The translations under genes were made by a program, and so were the position numbers. From the NCBI GenBank assembly GCA_018671205.1, contig JABHIC010000430.1, positions 1 to 17,145 on the forward strand: DNA of 17,145 bases. Reading direction: 5' to 3'. Shown piece by piece: positions 1 through 7,780 of this stretch (position 1 is the first letter of the stretch; each line of letters starts with the position of its first letter). The notes under the pieces were generated by a model that was given only the letters and a program-made list of their open reading frames with translations, had not been told where the DNA came from and ran no database searches. The stretch is from Gammaproteobacteria bacterium. GTDB taxonomy: Bacteria; Pseudomonadota; Gammaproteobacteria; GCF-002020875.

Positions 1-18
1 AGAGAGGCAGGCGGGCAG

Positions 19-570
19 TCACAGCTGAATAAAGTGTTCCCGGTAGAACCTCATCTCATCAATTGACTCCCGAATATCTGCCAATGCTGTGTGCGCACCC
101 TTCTTCTCGAAATGATCAAGCAGTGCCGGTTTCCAACGCATTGCCAACTCTTTCAAGGTACTGACATCCAGATTGCGATAGTGAAAATAGTGTTTCAGCT
201 CTGGCATCTGCTTTGCCATAAAACGACGATCCTGACAGATACTATTCCCGCACATTGGGGAGACTCTCTCTGGCACATACTGGCGCATAAATTCCAGGCT
301 CTTCTGCTCTGCCTCTTGCATGGATACACCCTCTTCTCGTATACGCTGGACCAACCCTGATTCGCCATGAGCTTTGGTATTCCACTCATCCATCGCCTCA
401 ATCACCGCCTCGGGGTGATGAATCGCAAAAACAGGCCCCTCAGCAAGAATCTCCAGATTGGCATTTGTCACAACCATCGCAATCTCAATAATCGTATCCT
501 CTTCCGGATCCAGACCGGTCATCTCCAGATCGACCCAGACCAGATTGTTTTCATCCACTGTGCTAGCCAT
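19..570 (-). CDS. orn: Oligoribonuclease (DEDDh 3'-5' exonuclease)
   Basis: Degrades 2-5 nt RNA fragments (and linear cyclic-di-GMP products in relatives) to mononucleotides in the cytoplasm. The 183-residue protein has the DEDDh exonuclease signature: Asp14 and Glu16 in WVDLEMTGLD, Asp114 in GNSICQDRRF, and His160/Asp165 in GAHTALADI. Length matches the Orn family (about 180 residues). The frame is open to position 603, but I place the start at the ATG at 568-570: AAGGGG lies just upstream, the family begins here, and a strong extended -10 at 610-618 would put the transcript start near 603. The gene is divergent from menB. Nothing is unusual in the protein. Identification is very secure. Confidence 0.97.
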   Translation of the reverse strand: MASTVDENNLVWVDLEMTGLDPEEDTIIEIAMVVTNANLEILAEGPVFAIHHPEAVIEAMDEWNTKAHGESGLVQRIREEGVSMQEAEQKSLEFMRQYVPERVSPMCGNSICQDRRFMAKQMPELKHYFHYRNLDVSTLKELAMRWKPALLDHFEKKGAHTALADIRESIDEMRFYREHFIQL

Positions 571-609
571 ATTTCCCCTTCTCCTATTTTGCTTTGTCAT
601 CACCTCTCC

Positions 610-618
610 ATTCTAACA
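610..618 (-). promoter_or_regulatory. Extended -10 promoter element for orn
   Basis: On the minus strand this reads TGTTAGAAT, matching the sigma-70 extended -10 pattern TGnTATAAT at 8 of 9 positions. Transcription would start near 603 and give a leader of about 33 nt before the orn ATG at 570. No convincing -35 is visible, as is common for extended -10 promoters. The same TGnTAGAAT form recurs before menB and ccmA. Confidence 0.5.
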
Positions 619-722
619 GAGTGAAGAGAGATTCATCGTGTTACGCCGAGTCTCCCTGCTGCTGCTTGGCTCTCTGCACAAGGCAAAATTTTCGTTTCCG
701 GCAAAATTATCCCAAACCAAGC

Positions 723-731
723 TGATAGAAT
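723..731 (+). promoter_or_regulatory. Candidate extended -10 promoter for menBF
   Basis: TGATAGAAT fits TGnTATAAT at 8 of 9 positions. Transcription would begin near 738-739, exactly where repeat copy 1 begins, leaving a leader of about 115 nt before the menB ATG at 853. No clear -35 is seen. The rest of the 571-852 gap shows no further gene, and the upstream in-frame ATG at 808 lacks a ribosome binding site. Confidence 0.4.
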
Positions 732-738
732 GGGCATT

Positions 739-755
739 AGGGCACCTCTAAAAAT
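739..755 (-). repeat. Interspersed repeat, copy 1
   Basis: Plus strand AGGGCACCTCTAAAAAT; the minus strand reads ATTTTTAGAGGTGCCCT, identical over 17 bases to copy 2 at 6775-6791 and one mismatch from copy 3 at 8462-8478. Copy 1 is inverted relative to the other two. It lies in the menB leader region. No transposase is near. It could be an insertion-sequence end, a MITE remnant or a genome-wide intergenic repeat. Confidence 0.7.
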
Positions 756-852
756 TAATAGTCACCCGCACCACCGAGACTCTCCACTATGATCCCCAAA
801 CCCTCAGTTGAATCACGAAAGTCGATGCAAGGCCTTAACCGAGGGTTCCAGG

Positions 853-1671
853 ATGATTAAGTGGATTGAAGCCAAACAGAACTATCAGGATATCCGCTAC
901 GCCACGATGGGGGGGGTCGCCAAGATCACCATGAACCGCCCTCAGGTTCATAACGCCTTCCGCCCAGAGACCGTCAATGAGCTGATGATGGCCTTCCAGC
1001 AGGCTCACCTTGACCCTGCGATAGGTGTCATCATCCTTACCGGTGCCGGTGAGCGAGCCTTCTGTTCAGGAGGGGATCAAAAAATTCGGGGAGAGAGTGG
1101 CTACAGGGATCAACAGGGGGGAGAGCAGCTCAACGTCCTCGACCTGCAACGGCAGATCCGTACCCTGCCCAAGCCTGTGGTGGCGATGGTTAATGGCTAT
1201 GCGATTGGGGGGGGGCAGATACTCCAGTTAATCTGTGACCTCTCGATTGCCTCAGACAGTGCGATATTTGGACAGACAGGCCCCAAAGTGGGCAGCTTTG
1301 ACGCCGGACTGGGCGCCGGTATCCTCGCCCGTACTGTGGGGTTGAAAAAAGCGAAAGAGATCTGGTTCCTCTGCCGTCAATACAGCGCTGCGGAGGCCGA
1401 GCAGATGGGGTTAGTCAACACGGTAGTACCTCACGACCAACTGGAGCAGGAGACACTCAACTGGTGCCGACAGATACTGGAGCATAGCCCCACCGCGCTG
1501 CGACTGATGAAGGCGGGGTTCAATGCCGATACCGATGGAGTGGCCGGAGTTCAGGAGTTAGCCGGAAACGCCACCGCCCTCTTCTATATGAGCGCAGAGG
1601 GGCAAGAGGGGCGTAACGCCTTCAATGAGAAACGTCCGCCCGACTTCACTCCCTATAAACGCAGACCATAA
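853..1671 (+). CDS. menB: 1,4-dihydroxy-2-naphthoyl-CoA synthase (MenB)
   Basis: Cyclises o-succinylbenzoyl-CoA to 1,4-dihydroxy-2-naphthoyl-CoA in menaquinone synthesis. The 272-residue protein is a crotonase-fold enzyme very close to E. coli MenB as I recall it: NRPQVHNAFRP (28-38), the oxyanion loops CSGGDQ (71-76) and GYAIGGG (115-121), QTGPKVGSFD (141-150) and WFLCRQY (171-177). Gln141, Gly143 and Trp171 align with E. coli Gln154, Gly156 and Trp184 of the bicarbonate-dependent type; Tyr84 and Ser148 align with active-site Tyr97 and Ser161. I chose ATG 853 over the in-frame ATG 808 because family N-termini fit it better and AGG-rich sequence precedes it. It is followed 8 bases later by menF. 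It contains G-runs of 8 (909-916) and 9 (1207-1215) bases. Confidence 0.96.
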   Translation: MIKWIEAKQNYQDIRYATMGGVAKITMNRPQVHNAFRPETVNELMMAFQQAHLDPAIGVIILTGAGERAFCSGGDQKIRGESGYRDQQGGEQLNVLDLQRQIRTLPKPVVAMVNGYAIGGGQILQLICDLSIASDSAIFGQTGPKVGSFDAGLGAGILARTVGLKKAKEIWFLCRQYSAAEAEQMGLVNTVVPHDQLEQETLNWCRQILEHSPTALRLMKAGFNADTDGVAGVQELAGNATALFYMSAEGQEGRNAFNEKRPPDFTPYKRRP

Positions 1672-1679
1672 AAGCGGCC

Positions 1680-3047
1680 ATGATCATAATTGAGCAGCTT
1701 GCGCTGGAGCTGGATCTCTTCTTTGATGACCCTCACTCTGAGACCACCACCCTCAGTATCACCCTCCCTTTCCATCAACGCCCCTTCAGCACCCCCCTGC
1801 TACCGGATGAGGGCGTCTACTGGTACAACGGAAGAGCAGCGTTCCGTGCAGTAGGGCTGGGGGTCGCCTGGTCTGCAACGCTTTCCGGTGAGGCACGTTT
1901 CCAACAGGCCCGTCACCACTTTGAGCAGCTACAGTCACACTGGTCTCATATCGATCCAGAGGCATCGGGACACTCCCCGCGCCTCTTCTTCCAATACGCC
2001 TTCTCGGAACAGGATCCGATGTCAAATGAGTGGCAGGGGTTCTCCAACACCCTGTTACGGCTGCCACGACTGCAACTGATCAACACCAAAGGGGATCAGC
2101 TCATCACCCTCTCCCACCCCATTGATGGTACCCCCCCCAATGAGATTCTGGCGCAGTGGGAGGATGACCTCGCCACCCTGCAAAAGCTGCTGAATGGTGA
2201 ACACCAGAACAGCGCCCCACAGACACTCACTCCACTGCACAGCAGAGAGCAGCATCTACCCGCTCTTCAGCAGGCTATTGATACGATTCGGCAGGGGGGT
2301 ATTGAGAAGGTCGTATGGGGAACTGCCCAACCTTTCCAGCTATCCCAACCCCTCCCCCTGCTACCCGCGCTAAGAGGGCTGGAGCAGCGGAATCGGCGCG
2401 GGGTTCAACTCTTCTTTAGCGAGAGAGGAAAAAAGTGGTTTGCTGCCCCCCCGGAACAGCTATTAAGAAAAGAGGAGCAACAAATTGAGACTGAGGCACT
2501 GGCGGGTACCCTTCCCCGTGGTAACAGCTCCGAGCAGGAGCAACAGCTGGAGGAGCATCTACTCAATGACCCCAAACTACAACATGAACATCAGCTGGTC
2601 TCTGACTTCATTCAGCAGCAACTACAGCACCACTGCACCACACTTGAAGCCAGCGCCCCCCCGACCATCCACAAACTGGAAAATATCCAGCACCTACTGA
2701 CCCCAATCAGGGGTCAGCTCAGCCCCGGTAGCAACCTGTTTGAACTGATAGAGGCGCTACACCAGAGCCCCGCCATCTGTGGCACCCCCAAACCCACATC
2801 CCTAAAGTGGTTACAACAACACCATAATAGCCATCGTGGCTACTATTGTGGTGGTGCAGGCTGGATCACCCCACAGGGGGATGGAGAGATCTATGTCCTG
2901 CTACGCTGCGCTATGGTTGAGGAAGATTGTGCCACCCTCTATGCCGGAGCAGGCATTGTTAACGGCTCCAGTGCAGAGGAGGAGCAGAGGGAGATTGCCC
3001 TGAAGATTCAGGGCATGGTCAATACGTTAACGGATACCACAGCGTGA
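1680..3047 (+). CDS. menF: Isochorismate synthase (MenF)
   Basis: Converts chorismate to isochorismate, the first committed step of menaquinone synthesis. The 455-residue protein has a variable N-terminal half and a chorismate-binding C-terminal half: EKVVWG with Lys210 (general base position, E. coli MenF Lys190), TEALAGTLPRG with Glu272, NDPKLQHEHQLV with Glu303, SPAICGTP (363-370), GYYCGGAGWI (387-396), LRCA and YAGAGIVNGSSAEEE (421-435). The lysine in place of the alanine found in anthranilate/PABA synthases supports isochorismate synthase. A siderophore-type (EntC-like) role is possible by family, but the pairing with menB argues for menaquinone. The ATG lies 8 bases after the menB stop, so the two are co-transcribed; the ribosome binding site is weak (AAGCGG). 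A run of eight C lies at 2131-2138. Confidence 0.93.
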   Translation: MIIIEQLALELDLFFDDPHSETTTLSITLPFHQRPFSTPLLPDEGVYWYNGRAAFRAVGLGVAWSATLSGEARFQQARHHFEQLQSHWSHIDPEASGHSPRLFFQYAFSEQDPMSNEWQGFSNTLLRLPRLQLINTKGDQLITLSHPIDGTPPNEILAQWEDDLATLQKLLNGEHQNSAPQTLTPLHSREQHLPALQQAIDTIRQGGIEKVVWGTAQPFQLSQPLPLLPALRGLEQRNRRGVQLFFSERGKKWFAAPPEQLLRKEEQQIETEALAGTLPRGNSSEQEQQLEEHLLNDPKLQHEHQLVSDFIQQQLQHHCTTLEASAPPTIHKLENIQHLLTPIRGQLSPGSNLFELIEALHQSPAICGTPKPTSLKWLQQHHNSHRGYYCGGAGWITPQGDGEIYVLLRCAMVEEDCATLYAGAGIVNGSSAEEEQREIALKIQGMVNTLTDTTA

Positions 3048-3077
3048 TGCTCACACCTTTTTTCCGTTCCGAGCATC
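3046..3077 (+). other. Inverted repeat at the menF 3' end
   Basis: GATGCTC (3046-3052) and GAGCATC (3071-3077) are perfect 7-base inverted arms around an 18-base loop that holds a T-run. The left arm overlaps the menF stop codon. It may be a weak terminator or a protein site; there is no T-tract directly after the stem, so a simple intrinsic terminator is not shown. Confidence 0.35.
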
Positions 3078-3102
3078 TCATTTGAGTTTTGGTTCACAGG
3101 AC

Positions 3103-3120
3103 TAAGGTCATCTTAAGGTT
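3103..3120 (+). promoter_or_regulatory. Tandem TAAGGT response-regulator box (QseB/PmrA-like)
   Basis: TAAGGT at 3103-3108 and TAAGGT at 3114-3119 form a direct repeat with 11-base periodicity (one helical turn), the second embedded in CTTAAGGTT. Direct TTAAG-type half-sites of this spacing are typical of PmrA/QseB family regulators. The box ends 7 bases before the candidate -10, where it would replace the -35. It sits before the operon encoding such a regulator, so autoregulation is likely (inference). Confidence 0.6.
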
Positions 3121-3127
3121 GCCCCGC

Positions 3128-3133
3128 TACACT
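3128..3133 (+). promoter_or_regulatory. Candidate -10 for the cytochrome/two-component operon
   Basis: TACACT matches TATAAT at 4 of 6 positions and lies 7 bases after the tandem TAAGGT box. The transcript would start near 3140, about 36 bases before the cytochrome start at 3176. There is no independent -35, consistent with an activator-dependent promoter. Confidence 0.45.
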
Positions 3134-3175
3134 CTCCCGCTCCTCAATACAGCTCATAACCTACAGGGAAAAAGT

Positions 3176-3706
3176 ATGAAACAGTCACTCAACCAACCCA
3201 TCATCCACCTGATGATTCCACTCCTCTTCCTCTCCACCAGCGTACTCGGTGATGATGAGAGAGAACATCATCGCTCCTATCCCCAACAGGGGGCTGCGCT
3301 GGAACAATATAAACAGGAGTGCGGTAGTTGCCATCTCGCCTATCCACCTCGCTTTCTCGGCAAGGCATCCTGGAACCAAATCATGCTTTCACTCGGAAAT
3401 CATTTCGGAGAGAGCGCAGAATTAGAGCCGAATGAGCAACAGGAGATCCTTCACTTTCTGACCCAGAACAGCTCATCCCGCCGCTGGTACCCGTTCTGGA
3501 AGAAAAAGGGGGAGGAGGCACCCATACGGATCACCAAGACCCGTTCATTTCGCCATGAACACGATGAGATTCCCCGCCACCTTGTGGTCAACAATCCGAA
3601 AATCGGCTCATTGAGTCAATGCGAACGTTGCCATACGGGGGCTTCTGAGGGATCATTCAATGAACATCAAGTACACATTCCCGGTTTCGGGCGCTGGGAT
3701 GATTGA
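3176..3706 (+). CDS. Periplasmic diheme cytochrome c (DHC family)
   Basis: A 176-residue exported c-type cytochrome. Residues 1-25 form a signal peptide (basic Lys2, hydrophobic HLMIPLLFLSTSVLG). Two heme c motifs are present: CGSCH at 49-53 and CERCH at 149-153. The pattern with a long middle segment, a W residue (66) and a second site near HTGASEGSFNEHQVHIPG matches the dihaem cytochrome c (DHC) family, often encoded beside QseBC-like systems and cytochrome b561 genes. The frame extends back to 3089, but ATG 3176 has a GGGAAAA ribosome site and the only convincing signal peptide. The gene ends 14 bases before the response regulator. Its hemes would need the Ccm system encoded later in this window. 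Electron partner unknown. Confidence 0.88.
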   Translation: MKQSLNQPIIHLMIPLLFLSTSVLGDDEREHHRSYPQQGAALEQYKQECGSCHLAYPPRFLGKASWNQIMLSLGNHFGESAELEPNEQQEILHFLTQNSSSRRWYPFWKKKGEEAPIRITKTRSFRHEHDEIPRHLVVNNPKIGSLSQCERCHTGASEGSFNEHQVHIPGFGRWDD

Positions 3707-3720
3707 GGGGGGGCGAAACA

Positions 3721-4386
3721 GTGAGACTGTTGTTGGTTGAGGATGATCCGCTGTTGGGGGATGGGCTGGCTGCCGGACTGACTCAGGTAGGCTACTGTGT
3801 CGAGTGGATTAGGGAGGGTCAACAGGCTCTCAAGGCGATCCGCAGCGATAAATTTGAACTGATCGTACTGGATCTCGGACTCCCCGGAGTGGATGGTATG
3901 GATATCCTGAAGAAGATTCGCTCGCAGAAAGACAACACCCCTATCCTGATTCTTACTGCGCGAGATGTCCTGCAGGATCGGATTGATGGGCTCGACAACG
4001 GGGCCGATGACTATCTCACCAAACCCTTTGACCTGAGTGAGCTCGCTGCACGATTACGTGCCATCCACCGCCGCCGTACCGGAGATGCCACTCCACAACA
4101 GCACTACGGCAACATCACCCTGAACCCCGCGTCACGTAGCGTAACCCAGGAGGGTCAGCCTGTAGAGCTGACACACCATGAATTCTCCATTCTGGAAATT
4201 TTAATGAACCACAACGGTCGTATCGCCACCAAGGAGCATCTGGAGGAGAGCCTCTATGGCTGGGAAAGTGGTGCCGAGAGCAATACGATTGAGGTTCATA
4301 TTCACCATTTGAGGAAAAAGTTGGGCAAGCGCACCATTCATACCGTGCGTGGTGTCGGCTATCAACTTCCCAGCCCCCCAGAGTAA
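3721..4386 (+). CDS. OmpR-family response regulator (QseB/PmrA-like)
   Basis: A 221-residue DNA-binding response regulator. Receiver domain: Asp8/Asp9 acidic pocket (LLVEDDPLL), phospho-acceptor Asp51 in LDLGLPGVDG, Thr79 in ILTAR, Lys101 in TKPFDL. The C-terminal winged helix (about 128-219) includes LTHHEFSILEILM and the recognition region NTIEVHIHHLRKKLG, ending in HTVRGVGYQL. I prefer the GTG at 3721 to the upstream TTG at 3703: the family starts MRLLLVEDD and a G-rich Shine-Dalgarno (GAGGGGGGG) lies just upstream. It sits between the cytochrome and its kinase (3 bases to the kinase ATG), so it probably binds the TAAGGT box at 3103. Exact orthology to QseB, PmrA or TctD is not settled. 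Confidence 0.93.
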   Translation: MRLLLVEDDPLLGDGLAAGLTQVGYCVEWIREGQQALKAIRSDKFELIVLDLGLPGVDGMDILKKIRSQKDNTPILILTARDVLQDRIDGLDNGADDYLTKPFDLSELAARLRAIHRRRTGDATPQQHYGNITLNPASRSVTQEGQPVELTHHEFSILEILMNHNGRIATKEHLEESLYGWESGAESNTIEVHIHHLRKKLGKRTIHTVRGVGYQLPSPPE

Positions 4387-4389
4387 TTT

Positions 4390-5772
4390 ATGTTTGGCAA
4401 ACCCTCTCTGCAACAACGGCTGCTGATCCTGCTATTGGGTTCAGTCACCACCCTCTGGCTGGTGGCTGGTTATGTCATCCAGGAAGAGATCCGACATGAG
4501 ACGGAAGAGGTATTTGATGCCAACCTGGTACAGCTCTCCAAACTTCTCATCACTCTGGTTCAGGGAGAGATTGGTGAACGTACAGAGCACCGCTGGCAGC
4601 GGATTGGCGCTTATCCACTGAATGAGATTGCCCAGCAGTTTCACCACTATGAACACAAGATCGCCTTCCAGATCACCGATATGGAAAATAACCTGCTACT
4701 GAAATCCCCTCACGCCCCGGATCAACACCTCTCTACCCGAGTGGGTGAGTTTGAAAACCGGCTCATTGACGGAGAGAGGTGGAGAACCTTCAGTCTCCTC
4801 CACCCTCAGGCAGTCATCCATGTCGGAGAGTTAATGGAGATGCGCAGTGAACTCGTGCACGAAGTGAGCGAGTATCTGCTTGAATATACCCTGACCAGCC
4901 TCCCAATATTGGCACTACTGATCTGGTGGTCTGTTCGCTGGGGGCTCTACCCCATTACCGGAATCACCCAAGAGCTCACCGAACGCGACAGCCGCAAACT
5001 GGGGGAGATGGAGATCGAGGACGCTCCCAGGGAGCTGAAGCCACTGATCCACTCCCTTAACCGCCTCTTTATTCGGCTACAGCACTCTATCGATAAAGAG
5101 CGCCGTTTTACAGCCGATGCAGCCCATGAGCTGCGCACCCCGCTGGCAGCCATCCGTATCCATGCAGAGGTCGCTCGCAATGAAGAGAACCTGGAGCGTC
5201 GCACACATGCCCTGAGGCAGATCCTCTCTGGAGTTGACCGTACCACCCATCTGGTGGAACAGCTATTGACATTGGCAAGAGTAGATGGAGCCAACCCACT
5301 GGACACCAACACCAGCTCTCTTAACCTGACTCAGATCCTGAAAGAGAACATGGAAATTCTTGCTCATCAGGCCAGCTCGGCGGGCATCCAACTAAAGCTG
5401 GAGGGTGATGAGCGGGAAGAGGTTGCGAAAATTGATGGAAACAGGGAGCTCATCTCCACACTATTTCGTAACCTGATCGATAACGCAATCCGCTATACCC
5501 CATCAGGGGGCTCCGTCACTGTCACACTACCCTCCTCCAGACAACAGAGCCAGGTCACCATTCGCGATACCGGACCGGGAATCCCGGAGGAGTTACAGCA
5601 GCAGATCTTTGAACGTTTCTATCGTAACAACAGCAGCGTCAGCGGGAGTGGACTGGGGCTATCCATCACCAGGCAGATCGCCGACATTCATCAGGCATCT
5701 ATTGTGCTAAAAAATTGTAGTGCGCCGGATGGGCTGGAGATCAGCGTAACCTTTCCCTCACCAAAAGTGTAA
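4390..5772 (+). CDS. Membrane sensor histidine kinase (QseC-like)
   Basis: A 460-residue class I sensor kinase, partner of the preceding regulator. Layout: TM1 about 10-31, periplasmic sensor about 32-168 (QseC-type N-terminal region), TM2 about 169-185, HAMP-like linker 186-238, dimerisation/phospho-acceptor domain with His246 in AAHELRTPLAAIR, then the ATPase domain with N box FRNLIDNAIRYTP (359-371), G1 DTGPGIP (393-399) and G2 GSGLGLSI (419-426). All catalytic motifs are intact. Start ATG 4390 is 3 bases after the regulator stop, indicating translational coupling. The signal sensed cannot be read from the sequence; the linked diheme cytochrome suggests a redox-related response (inference). 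Confidence 0.93.
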   Translation: MFGKPSLQQRLLILLLGSVTTLWLVAGYVIQEEIRHETEEVFDANLVQLSKLLITLVQGEIGERTEHRWQRIGAYPLNEIAQQFHHYEHKIAFQITDMENNLLLKSPHAPDQHLSTRVGEFENRLIDGERWRTFSLLHPQAVIHVGELMEMRSELVHEVSEYLLEYTLTSLPILALLIWWSVRWGLYPITGITQELTERDSRKLGEMEIEDAPRELKPLIHSLNRLFIRLQHSIDKERRFTADAAHELRTPLAAIRIHAEVARNEENLERRTHALRQILSGVDRTTHLVEQLLTLARVDGANPLDTNTSSLNLTQILKENMEILAHQASSAGIQLKLEGDEREEVAKIDGNRELISTLFRNLIDNAIRYTPSGGSVTVTLPSSRQQSQVTIRDTGPGIPEELQQQIFERFYRNNSSVSGSGLGLSITRQIADIHQASIVLKNCSAPDGLEISVTFPSPKV

Positions 5773-5798
5773 TCCCAAAGGTCTATCTCTATAAAGGG

Positions 5799-6650
5799 CT
5801 ATACAGAGAGGAACCTCTGCACGTCATACCTAATCTCCTCAATCAGGCTCTCATCAACCATCAGCTCCTCCAGTGAACCGGAGAAGGCCTGTTCCCCCTC
5901 CTGTTTGGGTGCTATCTCTGGGTAGAGCACGGTTCCAACCACATAGTTAGAGGCCTTTATAATGGCGGTCAGGGCACGAACTGCAGGATCATCTACATCC
6001 TCATCACATCCGACCACGTGGCTGAGCAAAATAGCCTGACAGACATGGTCAGGAAGATTCCAGTTCTTTGCCAGTTGATGACTGATCACGATATGGGTTG
6101 TCTTGAACATTTTGCGATCAACACCCAAAATTGTATCAATCGCGGAGTGGGCATGTCTGAACACCTCCGGGTAACGGGGATGAGACCGTTCACACACCAG
6201 GGCACCCGCATCATGAAAAAGGCCTATGGCAAAGGCGTCATCCGGTGAGACCCCCTCGATAGAGTGCGCCATCGCCTCTGCGGCTTTTGCACAGGCGTTC
6301 GCTTGATCCCAAAACAGCTCTTGAAACTCGCTACCCGGTGCAAAGGTATTACGCAGAGCCGCAGAGAGGATCACATTCCTCATTGTACTCAACCCCAGAA
6401 CCACAACCGCCCGCTGGATAGAGCTGATTTTTGAGGGTAGACCATACTTCGCTGAGTTAACCAACTGCAGCACCATTCCAGAGAGTGTAATGTCGGTTGA
6501 TATGATCTCGGCAAGCCGCTCCATGTCAGGGGAGTCAGAGCGCATTTCTGTCTGAAACTGAGTGAGTGCCTCAGGCATTTCCGGAATATCCACAGCCGCA
6601 ATCATTTTTTTGGCCGCCCGGATCTCCTCTTCTATCACTCCCCCGCTCAT
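5799..6650 (-). CDS. HDOD-domain signalling protein
   Basis: A 283-residue stand-alone HDOD protein, cytoplasmic, with no transmembrane segment. Signature regions: IPEMPEALTQFQTEM near the N-terminus, the helix LAEIISTDITLSGMVLQLVNSAKYGLP, the IQRAVVVLGLSTMRNVIL segment, and a partial HD-like motif LFHDAGAL with later HxxL/HxV histidines. HDOD proteins typically act in signalling or cell-cycle control as non-catalytic relatives of HD-GYP; no GYP or other output domain is fused here. The start is ATG 6648-6650 with AAGGGGAG spaced 7 bases upstream; the adjacent TTG (6653) is less likely. It is convergent with the kinase gene (26-base gap) and divergent from purC. The role is unknown. Confidence 0.85.
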   Translation of the reverse strand: MSGGVIEEEIRAAKKMIAAVDIPEMPEALTQFQTEMRSDSPDMERLAEIISTDITLSGMVLQLVNSAKYGLPSKISSIQRAVVVLGLSTMRNVILSAALRNTFAPGSEFQELFWDQANACAKAAEAMAHSIEGVSPDDAFAIGLFHDAGALVCERSHPRYPEVFRHAHSAIDTILGVDRKMFKTTHIVISHQLAKNWNLPDHVCQAILLSHVVGCDEDVDDPAVRALTAIIKASNYVVGTVLYPEIAPKQEGEQAFSGSLEELMVDESLIEEIRYDVQRFLSV

Positions 6651-6773
6651 CAACTATCTCCCCTTAAAAACCCTATCTATCATACCGACACAACAGAGTT
6701 CAAACCTGAAACGGGGCCACAATAGCATAGAAATATATTTATAAAAACTGCTTTTCCCCGCTCCGGGTTTGTG

Positions 6774-6794
6774 CATTTTTAGAGGTGCCCTGAA
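6774..6794 (+). repeat. Interspersed repeat, copy 2
   Basis: The core ATTTTTAGAGGTGCCCT (6775-6791) is identical to copy 1 in inverted orientation. With one extra base at its left and three at its right it matches copy 3 (8461-8481) at 20 of 21 positions. It lies in the 227-base HDOD-purC intergenic region, which otherwise shows only a small hairpin before purC. Copies 1 and 2 face each other around the menB-to-HDOD block. Confidence 0.75.
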
Positions 6795-6824
6795 GAGATA
6801 TCAAAACAGTCATGTTATTATTCA

Positions 6825-6842
6825 GGCTACGGCAACCGTGCC
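6825..6842 (+). other. Small hairpin in the purC leader
   Basis: GGC-ACGG (bulged T between) pairs with CCGT-GCC around a CAA loop, giving a 7-bp stem 35 bases before the purC ATG. It has no following T-run and is not a recognised PurR operator or purine riboswitch, so its meaning is open. Confidence 0.25.
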
Positions 6843-6877
6843 AAGACTCTATTTTATCTATAGGCGATAAGAACACT

Positions 6878-7759
6878 ATGAATACCGTTTTTGAGACCCA
6901 TATCACCTCCCTGCCCCTGATCCACAAAGGTAAGGTACGTGACATCTATGAGGTTGATGCAGCGCATATGCTGATCATCACCACCGACCGCATCTCTGCT
7001 TTTGATGTCATCCTGCCAACCCCCATCTCTGGCAAAGGTGCAGTATTAACCTCAGTGGCCAACTTCTGGTTTGAACAGACAAAAAAGATCATCCCCAACC
7101 ACCTCGCTGAGATCACTCTGGAACAGGCACTGCCCGACCCCGCAGAGCGGGAACCGATTCAGGATCATGCCATTGTGGTGCGCCGTCTCAAGGCACTCCC
7201 CATTGAGGCAATTGTGCGCGGGTACATCATCGGCTCTGGCTGGAAGGATTACCAACGTAGTGGTGCAATCTGCGGTATTGAGCTACCCGAGGGGTTACAG
7301 CAGGCCGACAAGCTGCCAGAGCCACTCTACACCCCCTCAACCAAGGCCGAAGTGGACGCTCACTATGAGAATGTCGACTTCAGCCACACCGTCAAGCTAC
7401 TGGGGCAGCCGTTAGCGGAGCAGGTGCGTGATGTCAGCCTGCAACTCTATAATGAGGCCGCCGCCTATGCACTGGAGCGTGGCATCATCATCGCCGACAC
7501 CAAATTTGAGTTTGGTCTGGATGAGGCGGGTAATCTGGTGTTGATTGATGAGGTACTGACCCCCGACTCCTCCCGTTTCTGGCCGGCAGATCAGTATCAG
7601 CCTGGAGTCAGCCCCCCCAGCTTTGACAAACAGTATGTCCGTGACTACCTGGAGACACTGGATTGGGACAAAAAGGCACCCGGCCCTGAACTCCCCGACG
7701 AGGTGGTTGAGAATACGGTTGCCAAATACCGTGAGGCGATGGAGCGACTCACTCAATAA
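6878..7759 (+). CDS. purC: SAICAR synthetase (PurC)
   Basis: Phosphoribosylaminoimidazole-succinocarboxamide synthase; ATP-dependently joins CAIR and aspartate in de novo purine synthesis. The 293-residue protein is of the longer type. Visible motifs: HKGKVRDIYEV (16-26), TTDRISAFDVILP, RRLKALPIEAIVRGYIIGSGW, YTPSTKAEVDAHYENV, IIIADTKFEFG and the acidic LIDEVLTPDSSRFW. The frame is open back to 6812, but the ATG at 6878 is the family start; the ribosome site is weak (AGGCGATAAG). bioD follows after 21 bases, so the two are probably co-transcribed although their pathways are unrelated. Confidence 0.97.
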   Translation: MNTVFETHITSLPLIHKGKVRDIYEVDAAHMLIITTDRISAFDVILPTPISGKGAVLTSVANFWFEQTKKIIPNHLAEITLEQALPDPAEREPIQDHAIVVRRLKALPIEAIVRGYIIGSGWKDYQRSGAICGIELPEGLQQADKLPEPLYTPSTKAEVDAHYENVDFSHTVKLLGQPLAEQVRDVSLQLYNEAAAYALERGIIIADTKFEFGLDEAGNLVLIDEVLTPDSSRFWPADQYQPGVSPPSFDKQYVRDYLETLDWDKKAPGPELPDEVVENTVAKYREAMERLTQ

Positions 7760-7780
7760 AGACCACGAAGGAACCTAATC

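Noticed and set aside
571..603. Longer orn start at 601-603
   Set aside because: It would be at the predicted transcript start with no leader, and the extra residues are unlike Orn; ATG 570 has a good Shine-Dalgarno.
808..852. N-terminal extension of menB from ATG 808
   Set aside because: No ribosome binding site, and the peptide has no counterpart in MenB; ATG 853 fits better.
5773..5812. Terminator between the kinase and HDOD genes
   Set aside because: Only a weak TCTCT/AGAGA pairing with no T-run; not enough to annotate.
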